From Neobacillus cucumis (GTDB lineage: Bacteria; Bacillota; Bacilli; Bacillales; Cytobacillaceae): a stretch of DNA of 64,000 bases. The position numbers and the translations under genes were made by a program. The DNA lies in assembly GCF_002860255.1 (NCBI RefSeq), contig NZ_PGVE01000043.1, positions 1-64,000 on the forward strand. The letters run 5' to 3'. Each line of letters starts with the position of its first letter. Positions within the stretch are counted from its first letter, which is position 1. Shown in pieces: positions 17,774-27,505 of this stretch. The notes under the pieces are model-generated. The model saw only the letters and a list, made by a program, of their open reading frames with translations, was not told the origin of the DNA and made no database searches.

Positions 17774-18319
17774 ATGAAATTAATCAAGACAAAATTTGCA
17801 GATGCCTTTTTAATTGAACCGAACGTCTTTGGTGATCATCGTGGTTTTTTTATGGAGAGCTATAATGAAGAGATTTTTAGAAAAAACGATATAAATATTA
17901 CTTTTATTCAAGATAACCATTCATTATCCCAACCAGCTGGTACGCTAAGAGGGCTGCATTATCAGTTGAACCCAAAAGCACAAACAAAGTTGGTTCGTGC
18001 GACAAGAGGAGCCATTTATGATGTCATTGTCGATATCAGAAAAAATTCTCCTACCTATGGAGTTTGGCAGGGATTTATTCTAACGGATGCCAATAAGCGA
18101 CAGCTTCTCGTGCCTAAAGGATTTGCGCATGGCTTTTGCACACTGGTTGAAAATACAGAAGTTCAATATAAAGTGGACGAGTATTACTCTCCTGAAAACG
18201 ATCGGGGAATTCTTTGGAATGACCCAAGCTTAGGAATCGATTGGCCGGTTTCGAATCCGGTATTATCTGAAAAGGATACCAAACATCCATTATTAAAGGA
18301 TGCAGAAAACAACTTTTAG
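17774..18319 (+). CDS. rmlC: dTDP-4-dehydrorhamnose 3,5-epimerase
   Basis: Third step of dTDP-rhamnose synthesis: epimerises dTDP-4-keto-6-deoxyglucose at C3 and C5. Family landmarks: FGDHRGFFMESYN near residue 20, TLRGLHYQ near 57 with the catalytic histidine, and PKGFAHGFCTL near 114. About 181 residues, the usual length. ATG 17774 is preferred because RmlC proteins begin MK-V/L-I and a GGGTGACAGG site precedes it; an in-frame GTG lies at 17765. Seven bases or so separate it from rmlB. Confidence 0.95.
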   Translation: MKLIKTKFADAFLIEPNVFGDHRGFFMESYNEEIFRKNDINITFIQDNHSLSQPAGTLRGLHYQLNPKAQTKLVRATRGAIYDVIVDIRKNSPTYGVWQGFILTDANKRQLLVPKGFAHGFCTLVENTEVQYKVDEYYSPENDRGILWNDPSLGIDWPVSNPVLSEKDTKHPLLKDAENNF

Positions 18320-18334
18320 CTAGGAGTGAATGAA

Positions 18335-19348
18335 GTGAACCTTTTTGTAACAGGCGGGGCAGGATTTATTGGAAGTAATTTTGTTCGATACATGGTAAAA
18401 CAATATCCGAATTATAAAATTGTCAATTATGATTTACTTACATATGCCGGTAATTTAGAAAACCTTCGCGATATAGAGAATTCACCCAATTACACCTTTG
18501 TAAAGGGCAATATTGGGAACCAAGAGCTTGTGGATTTCATCGTAAAAGAGCATAAAATTGATGTCATCGTCAATTTTGCTGCGGAGTCCCATGTGGACAG
18601 GAGTATTAGTGAACCAGATGTTTTTGTAAAAACCAACATGTTGGGAACACAAGTATTATTAGATGTAGCTAGAGAAAATAAGATTACAAAATATGTGCAA
18701 ATATCAACTGATGAAGTGTATGGCTCCTTAGGGGAAACTGGCTACTTTACAGAAGAAACTCCGATCTCTCCGAATAGCCCCTATTCTGCCAGCAAAGCAG
18801 CAGGAGATTTAATGGTAAAAGCCTATCATGAGACATATGGCTTAAATGTTAATATTACTAGATGTTCGAATAATTATGGTCCATACCATTTTCCTGAAAA
18901 GCTGATTCCACTAATGGTGACAAACGCGATTGAGGGTAAAGAACTTCCTATTTACGGTGATGGAAAAAATATTCGTGATTGGCTTCATGTGGAGGACCAT
19001 TGCTCAGCCATTGATTTAGTCGTTCATAAAGGTGAGCCTGGAGAAGTGTATAATATTGGCGGACACAATGAAAGAACCAATAATGAAATTGTTCATTTAA
19101 TTGTCGAAAAACTAGGTGTATCCAAGGATTTAATCAAATATGTGGAAGACCGGCTTGGACATGACCGCCGTTATGCCATTGATCCTACTAAAATCATGAC
19201 TCAACTAGGCTGGAAACCAAAGTATACCTTTGATACAGGAATTGTTGAAACCATTCAATGGTACTTGGATAACAAAACCTGGTGGAAAAATATCAAATCA
19301 GGTGATTATAAACATTATTATGAAGAGCAGTACGGTGTGAACAAATGA
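18335..19348 (+). CDS. rmlB: dTDP-glucose 4,6-dehydratase
   Basis: Second step of dTDP-rhamnose synthesis. Extended short-chain dehydrogenase fold: NAD-binding GGAGFIGSN at the N-terminus, STDEVYGSLG near residue 130, the active-site YSASKAAGD (YxxxK) near 155, and RCSNNYGPYHFPEKLIP near 180. GTG 18335 has TAGGAG at ideal spacing; GTG 18326 overlaps that site, so I prefer the shorter form. The stop overlaps the rmlD start (ATGA), so the two are translationally coupled. Confidence 0.95.
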   Translation: MNLFVTGGAGFIGSNFVRYMVKQYPNYKIVNYDLLTYAGNLENLRDIENSPNYTFVKGNIGNQELVDFIVKEHKIDVIVNFAAESHVDRSISEPDVFVKTNMLGTQVLLDVARENKITKYVQISTDEVYGSLGETGYFTEETPISPNSPYSASKAAGDLMVKAYHETYGLNVNITRCSNNYGPYHFPEKLIPLMVTNAIEGKELPIYGDGKNIRDWLHVEDHCSAIDLVVHKGEPGEVYNIGGHNERTNNEIVHLIVEKLGVSKDLIKYVEDRLGHDRRYAIDPTKIMTQLGWKPKYTFDTGIVETIQWYLDNKTWWKNIKSGDYKHYYEEQYGVNK

Positions 19349-20190
19349 AAGTAATCGTTACAGGGGCCAAGGGTCAATTAGGAACGGATGTTGTTCATTT
19401 GTTTAAGGATTTACCGGATTTTGATGTTTATGGGTTTGGAAGAGAGGATCTGGATATTACAAATTTAGACCAAGTTCAAAGGGTATTTGCTGAAATTAAT
19501 CCAGATATCGTCATTCATGCAGCGGCCTATACCAAAGTAGACTTGGCAGAGAGTGATACGGATGCAGCTTATAAAGTCAATGCCATTGGATCACGTAACA
19601 TTGCCATGGCAGCGGAAAAAGCAGAAGCCAAATTGGTTTATGTGAGTACGGATTATGTATTTAATGGAGAAGCGACTTCACCGCTAAACGAATTTGAACC
19701 GACAAGTCCGGTCAGTGTGTATGGGAAATCTAAGTTAGCTGGCGAACAATTTGTTCGTGACTTTCATACAAGATACTTTATTGTTCGTACCTCTTGGGTA
19801 TACGGGGTCCATGGACAAAATTTTGTGAAAACAATGCTCAAACTTGCCCAAGAAAAAGAGGAGCTTCAAGTCGTTCATGATCAAATTGGCAGCCCAACTT
19901 ATTCCTGGGATTTAGCCAATCAAATTGCAGCGATTGTTTCTACAACAAACTATGGAACATACCATGTATCCAATTCCGGAGTTTGCTCCTGGTTTGAATT
20001 TGCCCAGGCCATTTTTGAAGAAGCTGGAATCAAGATGAATGTTCACCCATGTACAACGGAAGATTTCCCGAGACCTGCTCCTCGGCCAAAATATTCCGTG
20101 CTTGATCATATGGGGTTACGATTAAATGGATTTAAGGATATGAGACATTGGCGAGATGCCTTAAAGGATTTTCTAGCGGAATTAAAATAA
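19345..20190 (+). CDS. rmlD: dTDP-4-dehydrorhamnose reductase
   Basis: Last step: NADPH reduction to dTDP-L-rhamnose. 281 residues. N-terminal nucleotide-binding GAKGQLGTDV; VIHAAAYTKVDLAESD near residue 57; STDYVFNG near 100; YGKSKLAGEQ with catalytic Y and K near 126; RTSWVYG near 148. The start overlaps the rmlB stop. A terminator follows ten bases after the stop, so the operon probably ends here. Confidence 0.95.
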   Translation: MKVIVTGAKGQLGTDVVHLFKDLPDFDVYGFGREDLDITNLDQVQRVFAEINPDIVIHAAAYTKVDLAESDTDAAYKVNAIGSRNIAMAAEKAEAKLVYVSTDYVFNGEATSPLNEFEPTSPVSVYGKSKLAGEQFVRDFHTRYFIVRTSWVYGVHGQNFVKTMLKLAQEKEELQVVHDQIGSPTYSWDLANQIAAIVSTTNYGTYHVSNSGVCSWFEFAQAIFEEAGIKMNVHPCTTEDFPRPAPRPKYSVLDHMGLRLNGFKDMRHWRDALKDFLAELK

Positions 20191-20199
20191 TAGACCAAG

Positions 20200-20234
20200 A
20201 AAACTGTCGAAATTTCATTCGACAGTTTTTTATT
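20200..20234 (+). terminator. Terminator of the rml operon
   Basis: AAACTGTCGAA / TTCGACAGTTT stem with a 6-base loop and a T-rich tail directly after rmlD. Confidence 0.85.
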
Positions 20235-20330
20235 ATTTTTGGAAATTCTCTAGTAATATATTATTATTTTTGAGACATCTTTGTAAAATTATAGTAAAAA
20301 ATGCAATAAAACATGAGAATAGGGTTAAAA

Positions 20331-20353
20331 TTGTCGAAAGTCTGTGTTAATAT
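20331..20353 (+). promoter_or_regulatory. Possible Spo0A box and -10 before the giant glucosaminidase gene
   Basis: TTGTCGAA (20331-20338) equals the Spo0A box core, and TGTTAATAT (20345-20353) could be an extended -10. Weak on its own. Similar 8-mers occur upstream of other genes in the window. Confidence 0.3.
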
Positions 20354-20425
20354 TAAACTCGAGAAAAATATTCTACTATTTTTATACAATTGTAGATTCA
20401 TAGATATAAAGGGGTGAAAGTAAGT

Positions 20426-23400
20426 TTGCAGTTCAAAAACTTAATATTAGGAGTTGGAGCTGGACTTCTATCGACCATTATTTTAGCTAGCGAAACCCAT
20501 GCAGCAGGACAAACCTCCCATTATACACAAAATGGAGGGGAAGTCCATTATAATTGGGGCTCAGGCGGACCCAATGGTTTAAAGGATAACTTCACTGCAA
20601 CATTTAATCAAAGTAAATCCCTTACTGCAGGAGATTATTTTATCCAGACGCTGGCAGATGATGGAGTTCGGGTAGAAGCGGATGGCAATCGGTTAATCGA
20701 TCGATATGGTTATGCGAATGGCCGAATGGATCAAGCCTTATGGCTCGGTGTTACAGGCGGCAATCATACAATCAAAGCCGATTATATCGAGTATTTAAAT
20801 GGAGCGGCCGTATTTTCGGATGTGGCTAAGCTGGATTCTTGGGTAGCGTACTACTATCCTAACGATCAACTAAAAGGAATGCCAACTAAAGCCAAGGTCA
20901 TAACTCCAATGGGAACTTTGAAAAAACTTTACGAAGACAGCGGCACAAGCAGTCCTGTAAGCGGGATCCCTATAGATCACTTCTCGGCTCGATACACATC
21001 AGCAAAGAGATTGCCTGCAGGAGATTATCTGCTAAGAATAAAAGCAGATGATGGGGTAAGAGTCTATATGGATGGTAAGCTCGTCCTAGATCGATGGAAA
21101 GAAGGAGCCTATCAGGAGCAGGCCATAAAAATTCCAATCACTGATCGAAATGTATCGAACCCAGCGGAAAAAAATATCCATTGGTTTGAAGTTCAATACA
21201 GGGATGATATCTGGTCGAGTTACGTGAACTTTTTCGTTGAACCCTTCAATACAGCCTTAGGGGATACTTGGTTAGCAGAATACTATCCTACTAGGAACTT
21301 GCAGGGGACACCTATTGTCGTGGGCGGAGTCAATTCTTCGAATAAAATCTCGCAGCTCAACTTCGATTGGCAAAAAGGGTCACCGAGTCCCTATATTCCG
21401 GCGGACAATTTTTCAGCTAGATATACGAAAAAGGCCAGCTTCAAGGAAGGTACTTACTCCTTTAACGTTAATTCTGATGATGGCGTAAGAGTAAAGGTTG
21501 ATGGAAAAACCGTTCTGGATTCATGGAAAGACGGTATTTCAGCTAAAGAGGCAATGGTTTATTTAACCGCTGGAGTTCATACGGTCGTGGTTGAGTATTA
21601 TGAATATGCTGGACCAGCCAAACTATCCTTTACTTATACTCCTTTTCGCCAACTATCCCTTCCTGGGACCACAGTCCATTATAATTGGGGGGAAAGCGGC
21701 CCGTCTGGATTAAAGGATCGCTTTACAGCTGCCTTTAACCAAACCCAAGTACTAAATAGTGGAAACTATTTTGTGCAGACATTGGCAGATGATGGGGTCA
21801 GGGTGGATGTAGATGGAAAGAGGCTTATTGATCGTTGGGGACAGGCGACTGGGAAATTTGACCAAGCCTTATGGATGAATGTTACCGCAGGACAACATAT
21901 AATCAAAACCAATTATTTGGAATACGTCAAAGGTGCAGGCATCTTCTCTGACATCGTCCCATTTGATTCGTGGTTAGCTTATTATTATCCAAATACAAGC
22001 TTAAGTGGATTCCCGACTGCAGCAAAGGTCCTAAAACCGACGGACAGTCTGAAAAAGCTATCAGAAAATAGCGGGCAGGGGACGCCAGCAAATGGCATTC
22101 CTGTTGACCATTTTTCAGCTCGGTATACCACGGCTAAAAAAATAGCAGCCGGCGACTATGTTTTACGGACAAAGGCTGATGATGGAGTCAGGGTTTATAT
22201 TGATGGTCAATTAGTGCTAGACCGTTGGGAAAAAGGCGCGTACAAGGGGGAAGCTGTTAAAGTCTCTATTTCTGACCGCCAAGTCTCTAACCCGATTGAG
22301 AAAAATGTCCATTGGATGGAAGTACAGTATCGGGAAGACACCTGGACAAGTTCTCTTGAGACCTACTTGGAACCATTTGAATCAGCTTTAGATGATGCCG
22401 GCTGGCTAGGTGAATATTATTCAAATGGCAAGTTCCAAGGAACTCCGATTGTGATTGGCGGGAAAAATGCGAGTGAAAAAATTCCTCAGCTAAATTTCAA
22501 TTGGGGAACAGCTGCCCCTAATCCATCGATTCCTAAGGACTACTTTTCAGCCCGTTATACAAGAAAACTCAACACAACCGCTGGGACCTATGTGTTTCAA
22601 GCAAATGCTGATGATTATGTCAAAGTATGGGTAGATGGTCAAAAGATTATCGATGGTACAAGAGAACTTTTGAAAAATGGAATCTATCTGACTAGCGGCA
22701 GCCATAAGGTCGTAGTAGAATACCAGGAAGATACGGCAGGGGCCTTTCTTAACCTAAACTATGAAAAGATTAGCAGTGCTAATGTATTCTATCAATATAA
22801 TGGAGATATTCATTATAATTGGGGATCAGGAAGTCCGCGTAATGGTATTCCTGCAGATAACTTCCAAGCGTTATTTGAACAAACAAACTATTATAATGCC
22901 GGAGATTATTTTGTTCAAAGCCATGCCGATGATGGGATTCGGGTACAAGCTGATGATAAATTACTAGTGGACCGCTGGACAGCGGCTAGTGGCAAACTCG
23001 ATCGGGCCCTATGGCTGGGAGTAACTGCTGGTAAACATACGATTAAAACTTCCTATTATGATAGTCTTAATGATGCAGCGATTTTTTCAGATGTCGTTCC
23101 ATTTGGAAGCTGGCTCGCTTATTACTATTCAAATAAGGATGTAACGGGTCTGCCAACGGCAGCTCAAGTAATAAATGCTGATACAAAAACAACTGTATTA
23201 AATGTAGATAATCAGATGGGAAATCCTGCACCAGGTATCTCTTCCGATAATTTTTCAGCTCGATATACGACGGCCAAACGAATCACTGCCGGTAAATATA
23301 TTTTAAAGACAAAAGCAGATGATGGTCTTCGAGTCTATATTGATGGGAAGTTAGTTGTGGATCGCTGGACGACAGGCGCGTATGCTGATGATTCAATGAC

Positions 23401-24505
23401 GATTTCGATCGCGGACCTTGACAATACGGCTCAAAAGGATATTCACTGGATTGAAATTCAATACAGAGAAGATACATCAACAAGTTCATTTCAATTTGAT
23501 TTAAGTCCGATTCCAACAACTGCTCAATATGTAACAGCAGTGAAGTTACCTGTTTATCGAAGCTTTAGTGAACTTAGTGATTATACGAAGCATTTAACCT
23601 ACTATAATCCGTCTTATACCCGTTACCTTGAGTTATCATATGGCGATATTGTGTTCCTACTTGATGAGACAGCCTATGCTGCTCAAATTAAAACGGTTGA
23701 CGGTACCATTGGCTGGGTTCAAAAAGACTATCTGGATCAAGAGCCGCAAAAGGATCCATGGTACGTGAAGGATGCAAGAACCATAAGATCGGGCCCTGGA
23801 ACAAATTACGGAAGTATGGGTTCAGTGGGAAGTGGATCAAAAGTGTTCCTCTTAGATTATCTTAAAACTTCTGGCACCTATGCTGAATGGTATAAAATCC
23901 AAACCTCTACAGGGATGACTGGATGGATATGGGGTGCTTTAAATCCTGGAGATAATCAGGGGTACGATCTCATAAGATATGAATTTGATAAGCTTGGGAC
24001 AATAACCAATCAGTTAACAGTCTTTACTCCGCTTAATACAAAGGCGAATGTGACAGCTGATCAAATCAATCGATTTATTAACTATAAAACCAATGGAAAA
24101 ACAACTATGATGACTAATATGGGTGCTGCCTATTTAGAGGCCCAAGCAAAAAGCGGGCTAAATGCGATCTATTTACTTGCTCATTCAGCCTTGGAAACAG
24201 GCTGGGGTAACTCTGGTATTTCGCAAACAAAATATAATTTTTATGGCATTGGCGCGATAGATAGTCAGCCCGCACAAGGTGCTTATACCTATGATACACC
24301 TCAAGGCGGAATCATAGCTGGGGCCATTTGGATTAGTAAAAACTATGTGTTTAGGGATCAGTATATGTCAAACTATGCTTATCCTCAGCCAACGGTTGAT
24401 AACATGAGGAATGACAACAGCTGGCACCAATATTCTACAGATGAAGCGTGGGCTCCAAAGATCGGGTACACTGCGAACGAATTTTACAATTTTATTAATA
24501 ACTAA
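20426..24505 (+). CDS. Giant secreted PA14-repeat N-acetylglucosaminidase
   Basis: Secreted cell-wall hydrolase of 1359 residues. TTG 20426 has AAAGGGGTGA at ideal spacing; GTG 20414 lies inside that site and was rejected. A signal peptide covers residues 1-27 (ETHA-AG). About eight PA14-like modules follow to about residue 1045; most share a D-H/N-FSARYT or FTA-F strand, an AGDY strand and an ADDGVRV..DG loop that may bind carbohydrate. They form a three-fold larger repeat starting near residues 25, 415 and 785. Next are an SH3-like module (about 1050-1110), a clear SH3b (RSGPGTNYG, GWIWG; about 1115-1175) and a GH73/LytD-like glucosaminidase with LAHSALETGWGNS (catalytic Glu near 1257). No sortase signal is seen, so retention is probably by SH3 and PA14 binding. 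Its place after rml suggests it trims or docks on the rhamnose polymer. Confidence 0.85.
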   Translation: MQFKNLILGVGAGLLSTIILASETHAAGQTSHYTQNGGEVHYNWGSGGPNGLKDNFTATFNQSKSLTAGDYFIQTLADDGVRVEADGNRLIDRYGYANGRMDQALWLGVTGGNHTIKADYIEYLNGAAVFSDVAKLDSWVAYYYPNDQLKGMPTKAKVITPMGTLKKLYEDSGTSSPVSGIPIDHFSARYTSAKRLPAGDYLLRIKADDGVRVYMDGKLVLDRWKEGAYQEQAIKIPITDRNVSNPAEKNIHWFEVQYRDDIWSSYVNFFVEPFNTALGDTWLAEYYPTRNLQGTPIVVGGVNSSNKISQLNFDWQKGSPSPYIPADNFSARYTKKASFKEGTYSFNVNSDDGVRVKVDGKTVLDSWKDGISAKEAMVYLTAGVHTVVVEYYEYAGPAKLSFTYTPFRQLSLPGTTVHYNWGESGPSGLKDRFTAAFNQTQVLNSGNYFVQTLADDGVRVDVDGKRLIDRWGQATGKFDQALWMNVTAGQHIIKTNYLEYVKGAGIFSDIVPFDSWLAYYYPNTSLSGFPTAAKVLKPTDSLKKLSENSGQGTPANGIPVDHFSARYTTAKKIAAGDYVLRTKADDGVRVYIDGQLVLDRWEKGAYKGEAVKVSISDRQVSNPIEKNVHWMEVQYREDTWTSSLETYLEPFESALDDAGWLGEYYSNGKFQGTPIVIGGKNASEKIPQLNFNWGTAAPNPSIPKDYFSARYTRKLNTTAGTYVFQANADDYVKVWVDGQKIIDGTRELLKNGIYLTSGSHKVVVEYQEDTAGAFLNLNYEKISSANVFYQYNGDIHYNWGSGSPRNGIPADNFQALFEQTNYYNAGDYFVQSHADDGIRVQADDKLLVDRWTAASGKLDRALWLGVTAGKHTIKTSYYDSLNDAAIFSDVVPFGSWLAYYYSNKDVTGLPTAAQVINADTKTTVLNVDNQMGNPAPGISSDNFSARYTTAKRITAGKYILKTKADDGLRVYIDGKLVVDRWTTGAYADDSMTISIADLDNTAQKDIHWIEIQYREDTSTSSFQFDLSPIPTTAQYVTAVKLPVYRSFSELSDYTKHLTYYNPSYTRYLELSYGDIVFLLDETAYAAQIKTVDGTIGWVQKDYLDQEPQKDPWYVKDARTIRSGPGTNYGSMGSVGSGSKVFLLDYLKTSGTYAEWYKIQTSTGMTGWIWGALNPGDNQGYDLIRYEFDKLGTITNQLTVFTPLNTKANVTADQINRFINYKTNGKTTMMTNMGAAYLEAQAKSGLNAIYLLAHSALETGWGNSGISQTKYNFYGIGAIDSQPAQGAYTYDTPQGGIIAGAIWISKNYVFRDQYMSNYAYPQPTVDNMRNDNSWHQYSTDEAWAPKIGYTANEFYNFINN

Positions 24506-24510
24506 ACATA

Positions 24511-24540
24511 AGAAGACTGCCATGATGGCAGTCTTCTTTC
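24511..24540 (+). terminator. Terminator of the glucosaminidase gene
   Basis: AGAAGACTGCC ATGAT GGCAGTCTTCT with a T-rich end, six bases after the stop. A near-identical hairpin recurs at 25421-25451 with no gene before it. Confidence 0.85.
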
Positions 24541-24636
24541 AGATTGTGGAGAAAAGGGTATTTTTCTCACAATTTTTTATTTTGTCTAAATCTAAATTAA
24601 CCATTTTTTATTAATATTTGTCTCTGCTAATGGGCC

Positions 24637-24764
24637 TGTTGATTTCCACTCCGGGCACTCGCTTTCCGCGGGGAGGCCGGGAGCCTCCTCGGCGTTTTGC
24701 GCCTGCGGGGTCTCCCGTGACCTCTCTATCCCGCAGGAGTCGAGTGCCCTCCGTTCCAATCAAC
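24637..24764 (-). repeat. GC-rich palindromic repeat element, copy C
   Basis: 128-bp element with TGTTGATT/AATCAACA ends, reverse complement of copy B. Its left flank (TTTTGTCTAAATCTAAATTAA...TGTCTCTGC) is shared with copy E. Confidence 0.85.
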
Positions 24765-25184
24765 AGGGAGGCAAGTTAACTTAAGTATTGCACACATCTT
24801 TACTAACCTTGCTAAGTGTGTTGCAATATTTTTTTAAATCAATGTTGACGGTTCCAAGTAATCGTAGAAGATGTGGAAATGGATCATGGAGTTTTAAGTC
24901 ATTTTTGTTTCTCTTTCTAGTTGTCTTTTAGAACTAATTATCATAAAGATACTCTATAAACAACAGCTTAAAAAGATGAAAGGATCAGTTGGGTGGCTAT
25001 TATCATCAAAGAAGAAACCAAAAATCAATATATTTGTCAATCTAGCATAGAAGGTGGTTTTTCCGAACTAATCTATCAATAGAAACAAATTCATATTGAT
25101 TGGCTGGGTTTTTTAGCCTAAGCATGAAATTCACTACTTATTTTTATTATTTATTGTAAGTGTTTGTCTTTTATTGAATACACT

Positions 25185-25315
25185 TGTTGATTGGAGCGGA
25201 AGGCGCGAAGACTCCTGCGGGAGTACGGGGCAGGGGAGACCCCGCAGGAGCGAATGCGACGAGGAGGCTCACCGGCACGCCCGCGAACCGCTCGCGCCTG
25301 GAGCGCAAATCAACA
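25185..25315 (+). repeat. GC-rich palindromic repeat element, copy D
   Basis: 131-bp element, reverse complement of copy A. Its right end CGCCCGCGAACCGCTCGCG and its right flank, through AAAGGCTATC...TCGACAGCC, are shared with copy E. Confidence 0.85.
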
Positions 25316-25393
25316 AACTGTTGAACAGCCTTTTTATTAATAATATTATAACAAATTAATGCGGTGAATTATTAAAGAAAATAAGTCGAATAA

Positions 25394-25451
25394 AAGGCTA
25401 TCAAAAGTTTTTCGACAGCCAAAGAAGACTGCCAACATGGCAGTCTTCTTT
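25394..25451 (+). terminator. Orphan terminator-like hairpins
   Basis: A first, imperfect hairpin (AAAGGCTATC...TCGACAGCC) is followed by AAAGAAGACTGCC AACAT GGCAGTCTTCTTT (25421-25451). No gene precedes them. They are near copies of the terminators at 24511 and 28801, so they look duplicated together with the repeat DNA. Confidence 0.6.
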
Positions 25452-25741
25452 GTATTATTAACTTTACTCAACGAAATAATAAGGTAAGATATTTCACTTA
25501 TTCCCATATGAATTGGGCGAAAATGGGAACTACTAAGAATATCTGAGGATTTATATTTAGATAACGTAAATATTATGGAGAAATTTATCAAAATTTGTTA
25601 AGCTTGATTTTGGGTATTTAAAAGGGAATCGAGCTCAAAAAGGAAAAAGACCATCTGATTCTTGGTTCTTTAGGGTATACATAAATCTTTGGAACCCCAA
25701 TTTATTTTGTTTATATTTGAAGGGATAAAAGGAGTACGACA

Positions 25742-26095
25742 ATGAAAAAAATGTTTTTTTTTCTCGGGTTAAGTGCAATCTTGATTTTGTCAGCATGCGG
25801 TAGAGAACCTTTAAAGTCTAGAAATTTAATTGAAGCTGACCAATACATACGAAATAACATAAATGATATGAGCTGGTCACAATTTCAACTTCTTTTAAAT
25901 CCAACGAATCATGTTTCTGAAAAAGATTTTAAAGTCCTTAAAAAAATCATTTCCTCAAACAATCGAACGTCTTATGTTGAGGTGGATCATCTGTTATATC
26001 GTTTTAATGATAAGCAGAAATTAATGTATATGACGGAATGGGCCAAGAGGGGTTCTGTATTTTACTTAAAAGATATTAAGTATGTCAATCGATAA
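25742..26095 (+). CDS. Small lipoprotein, unknown function
   Basis: A 117-residue protein. AAAGGAG lies upstream of ATG 25742. The N-terminus is a lipoprotein signal with lipobox LSAC near residues 16-19, so the mature protein should be lipid-anchored outside the membrane. The mature part is charged and helical with no known domain. It precedes the Wzy-like gene by 29 bases and probably forms an operon with it and with the second lipoprotein gene, suggesting a role in polymer assembly or export. Confidence 0.65.
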   Translation: MKKMFFFLGLSAILILSACGREPLKSRNLIEADQYIRNNINDMSWSQFQLLLNPTNHVSEKDFKVLKKIISSNNRTSYVEVDHLLYRFNDKQKLMYMTEWAKRGSVFYLKDIKYVNR

Positions 26096-26124
26096 TCCGA
26101 GTTATTTCAAAAAGGAGCTTTTTC

Positions 26125-27492
26125 ATGGGAAACAACAGTATTTTTGATCGTCGCGAGACTTTCTTTCAGACAGGCATCATTTGGGTCTTTGGGATCTATT
26201 TATTTTTCATCCAACTCACAACATCCTATCCGTTTATTCATATGTTACCTATTCCAACTCCTGCCTTACTATCAATTGGAATAAGTTTCCTTATTCTTGT
26301 TTATTATTTTTATTTAGTGAAAGGGAAGGGACAAACATCAGAGTATTCTTATCGGTCTCTAAAGAAGTTTGTTTTTCTTTTCATTCTTGCGATTGTCTTA
26401 TCTATTTTTTCAGCCATCTATACATTGAATGTCATCAAAAGTGTAGAATATGTTTCATATATAAAAGGATCCATGTTAACAAGAACCATTTATTACGCAA
26501 CCTTTTTAATTATGCTTTATTACGGATATAAAATTTTCTCTCTTATGGAGGAAAGAAGGATCGTAAACTTAATCAAAGTTTATCCTTTGTCCATTTTCTT
26601 ATTAGTTCTAGTGGGGATATGGCAGCTTTTATATTTCTCCCTTGATATTCCGTTTCTTGATATAACAACACGCTCTTATATCCATAGTGTAACGGGGACA
26701 AGCTTTTTCAATTTCCGTTTAACCTCTTTTGCGGATGAACCAAGCTATCTAGGACCTTTCCTAATCGATATGCTCATCCTGGGTTATTTAGCCTTTAAGA
26801 AAAAGTGGATATATGTCGTATTATTGGTTATTCCAACCATGGTAGTCTTGATTTTCTCTTTTTCCGTCAGCGGTTATTTTAATTTAATGTTATTGGCAGG
26901 CTTTCTATTTCTCTATCTGATCTTTCATCCGAAGGTTCCTAAAAAATATTTGTGGGCCGTCGTCATTCTTGCTGTCATCGTCCTTGTAGGAGCGATCCTG
27001 CTAAAACCTGGGCTTTTTGAGAAGTTTTTCAGTCCAATTCTAGGAAGAATGCAAAACCTGTTTAATCCGCAGTCATCAAGTAGAATTTATATGTATATCA
27101 TGCCGTTTTATTGGTTATTCGATCATTCTTGGATTTCAGCTATATTTGGGTATGGTCCGGGCTCTTATGAATTTTTACATTTCACTAAGATTCTACCCAA
27201 TAAGGTAAGCCTTGCAACATCATCAAATAATATGTATATTGATCTATTTTTTGAAAATGGAATTGCTGGTGTTTGTATTGTTATTTTTGCGCTATTAAGT
27301 ATCTTGTTTGTCTTACTGAAAAATGGCAGAAAAAATCAATATTACTTTATCGCGCTTATTGAATTTGTACATTTGCTTGTGACATCCTCCTATCGTGCTG
27401 ATTTTGTAACGCCAAGATATTGGGCTGTTATTTTAATTGTATTTTTACTTATGAGGCTTGGAGAAGGAAAAGAAAAAGAAAAACAGCAGTAA
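26125..27492 (+). CDS. Wzy/O-antigen ligase-like polysaccharide polymerase
   Basis: A 455-residue integral membrane protein with about 11-12 helices. Its large extracytoplasmic loop (about residues 295-375) contains SSRIYMY and GYGPGSYEFLH, in the position of the catalytic loop of Wzy/WaaL proteins. RLTSFADEPSYLGPFL near 200 and the SNNMYIDLFFENGI segment near 370 are typical of bacterial O-antigen polymerases. It should polymerise lipid-linked repeat units outside the membrane. AAAAAGGAG precedes ATG 26125. Neighbours are two lipoproteins, with a Wzx-like flippase and glycosyltransferases further right, consistent with a Wzx/Wzy pathway. Confidence 0.75.
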   Translation: MGNNSIFDRRETFFQTGIIWVFGIYLFFIQLTTSYPFIHMLPIPTPALLSIGISFLILVYYFYLVKGKGQTSEYSYRSLKKFVFLFILAIVLSIFSAIYTLNVIKSVEYVSYIKGSMLTRTIYYATFLIMLYYGYKIFSLMEERRIVNLIKVYPLSIFLLVLVGIWQLLYFSLDIPFLDITTRSYIHSVTGTSFFNFRLTSFADEPSYLGPFLIDMLILGYLAFKKKWIYVVLLVIPTMVVLIFSFSVSGYFNLMLLAGFLFLYLIFHPKVPKKYLWAVVILAVIVLVGAILLKPGLFEKFFSPILGRMQNLFNPQSSSRIYMYIMPFYWLFDHSWISAIFGYGPGSYEFLHFTKILPNKVSLATSSNNMYIDLFFENGIAGVCIVIFALLSILFVLLKNGRKNQYYFIALIEFVHLLVTSSYRADFVTPRYWAVILIVFLLMRLGEGKEKEKQQ

Positions 27493-27505
27493 TGGAGTGG
27501 AAAAC

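Larger units (their letters stand above)
24545..25320. repeat. Right arm of long imperfect inverted repeat (contains elements C and D)
   Basis: Reverse-complement counterpart of 15040-15690. The gene-free stretch 24541-25741 contains copies C and D, the shared AT-rich blocks, and a spacer between C and D about 125 bases longer than between A and B. No ORF with a ribosome site is present. The two arms bracket about 9 kb carrying the CgeB-like gene, rmlACBD and the glucosaminidase. Confidence 0.7.

Noticed and set aside
25174..25359. ORF of 61 codons over repeat copy D
   Set aside because: Same reason as for copies A and B.
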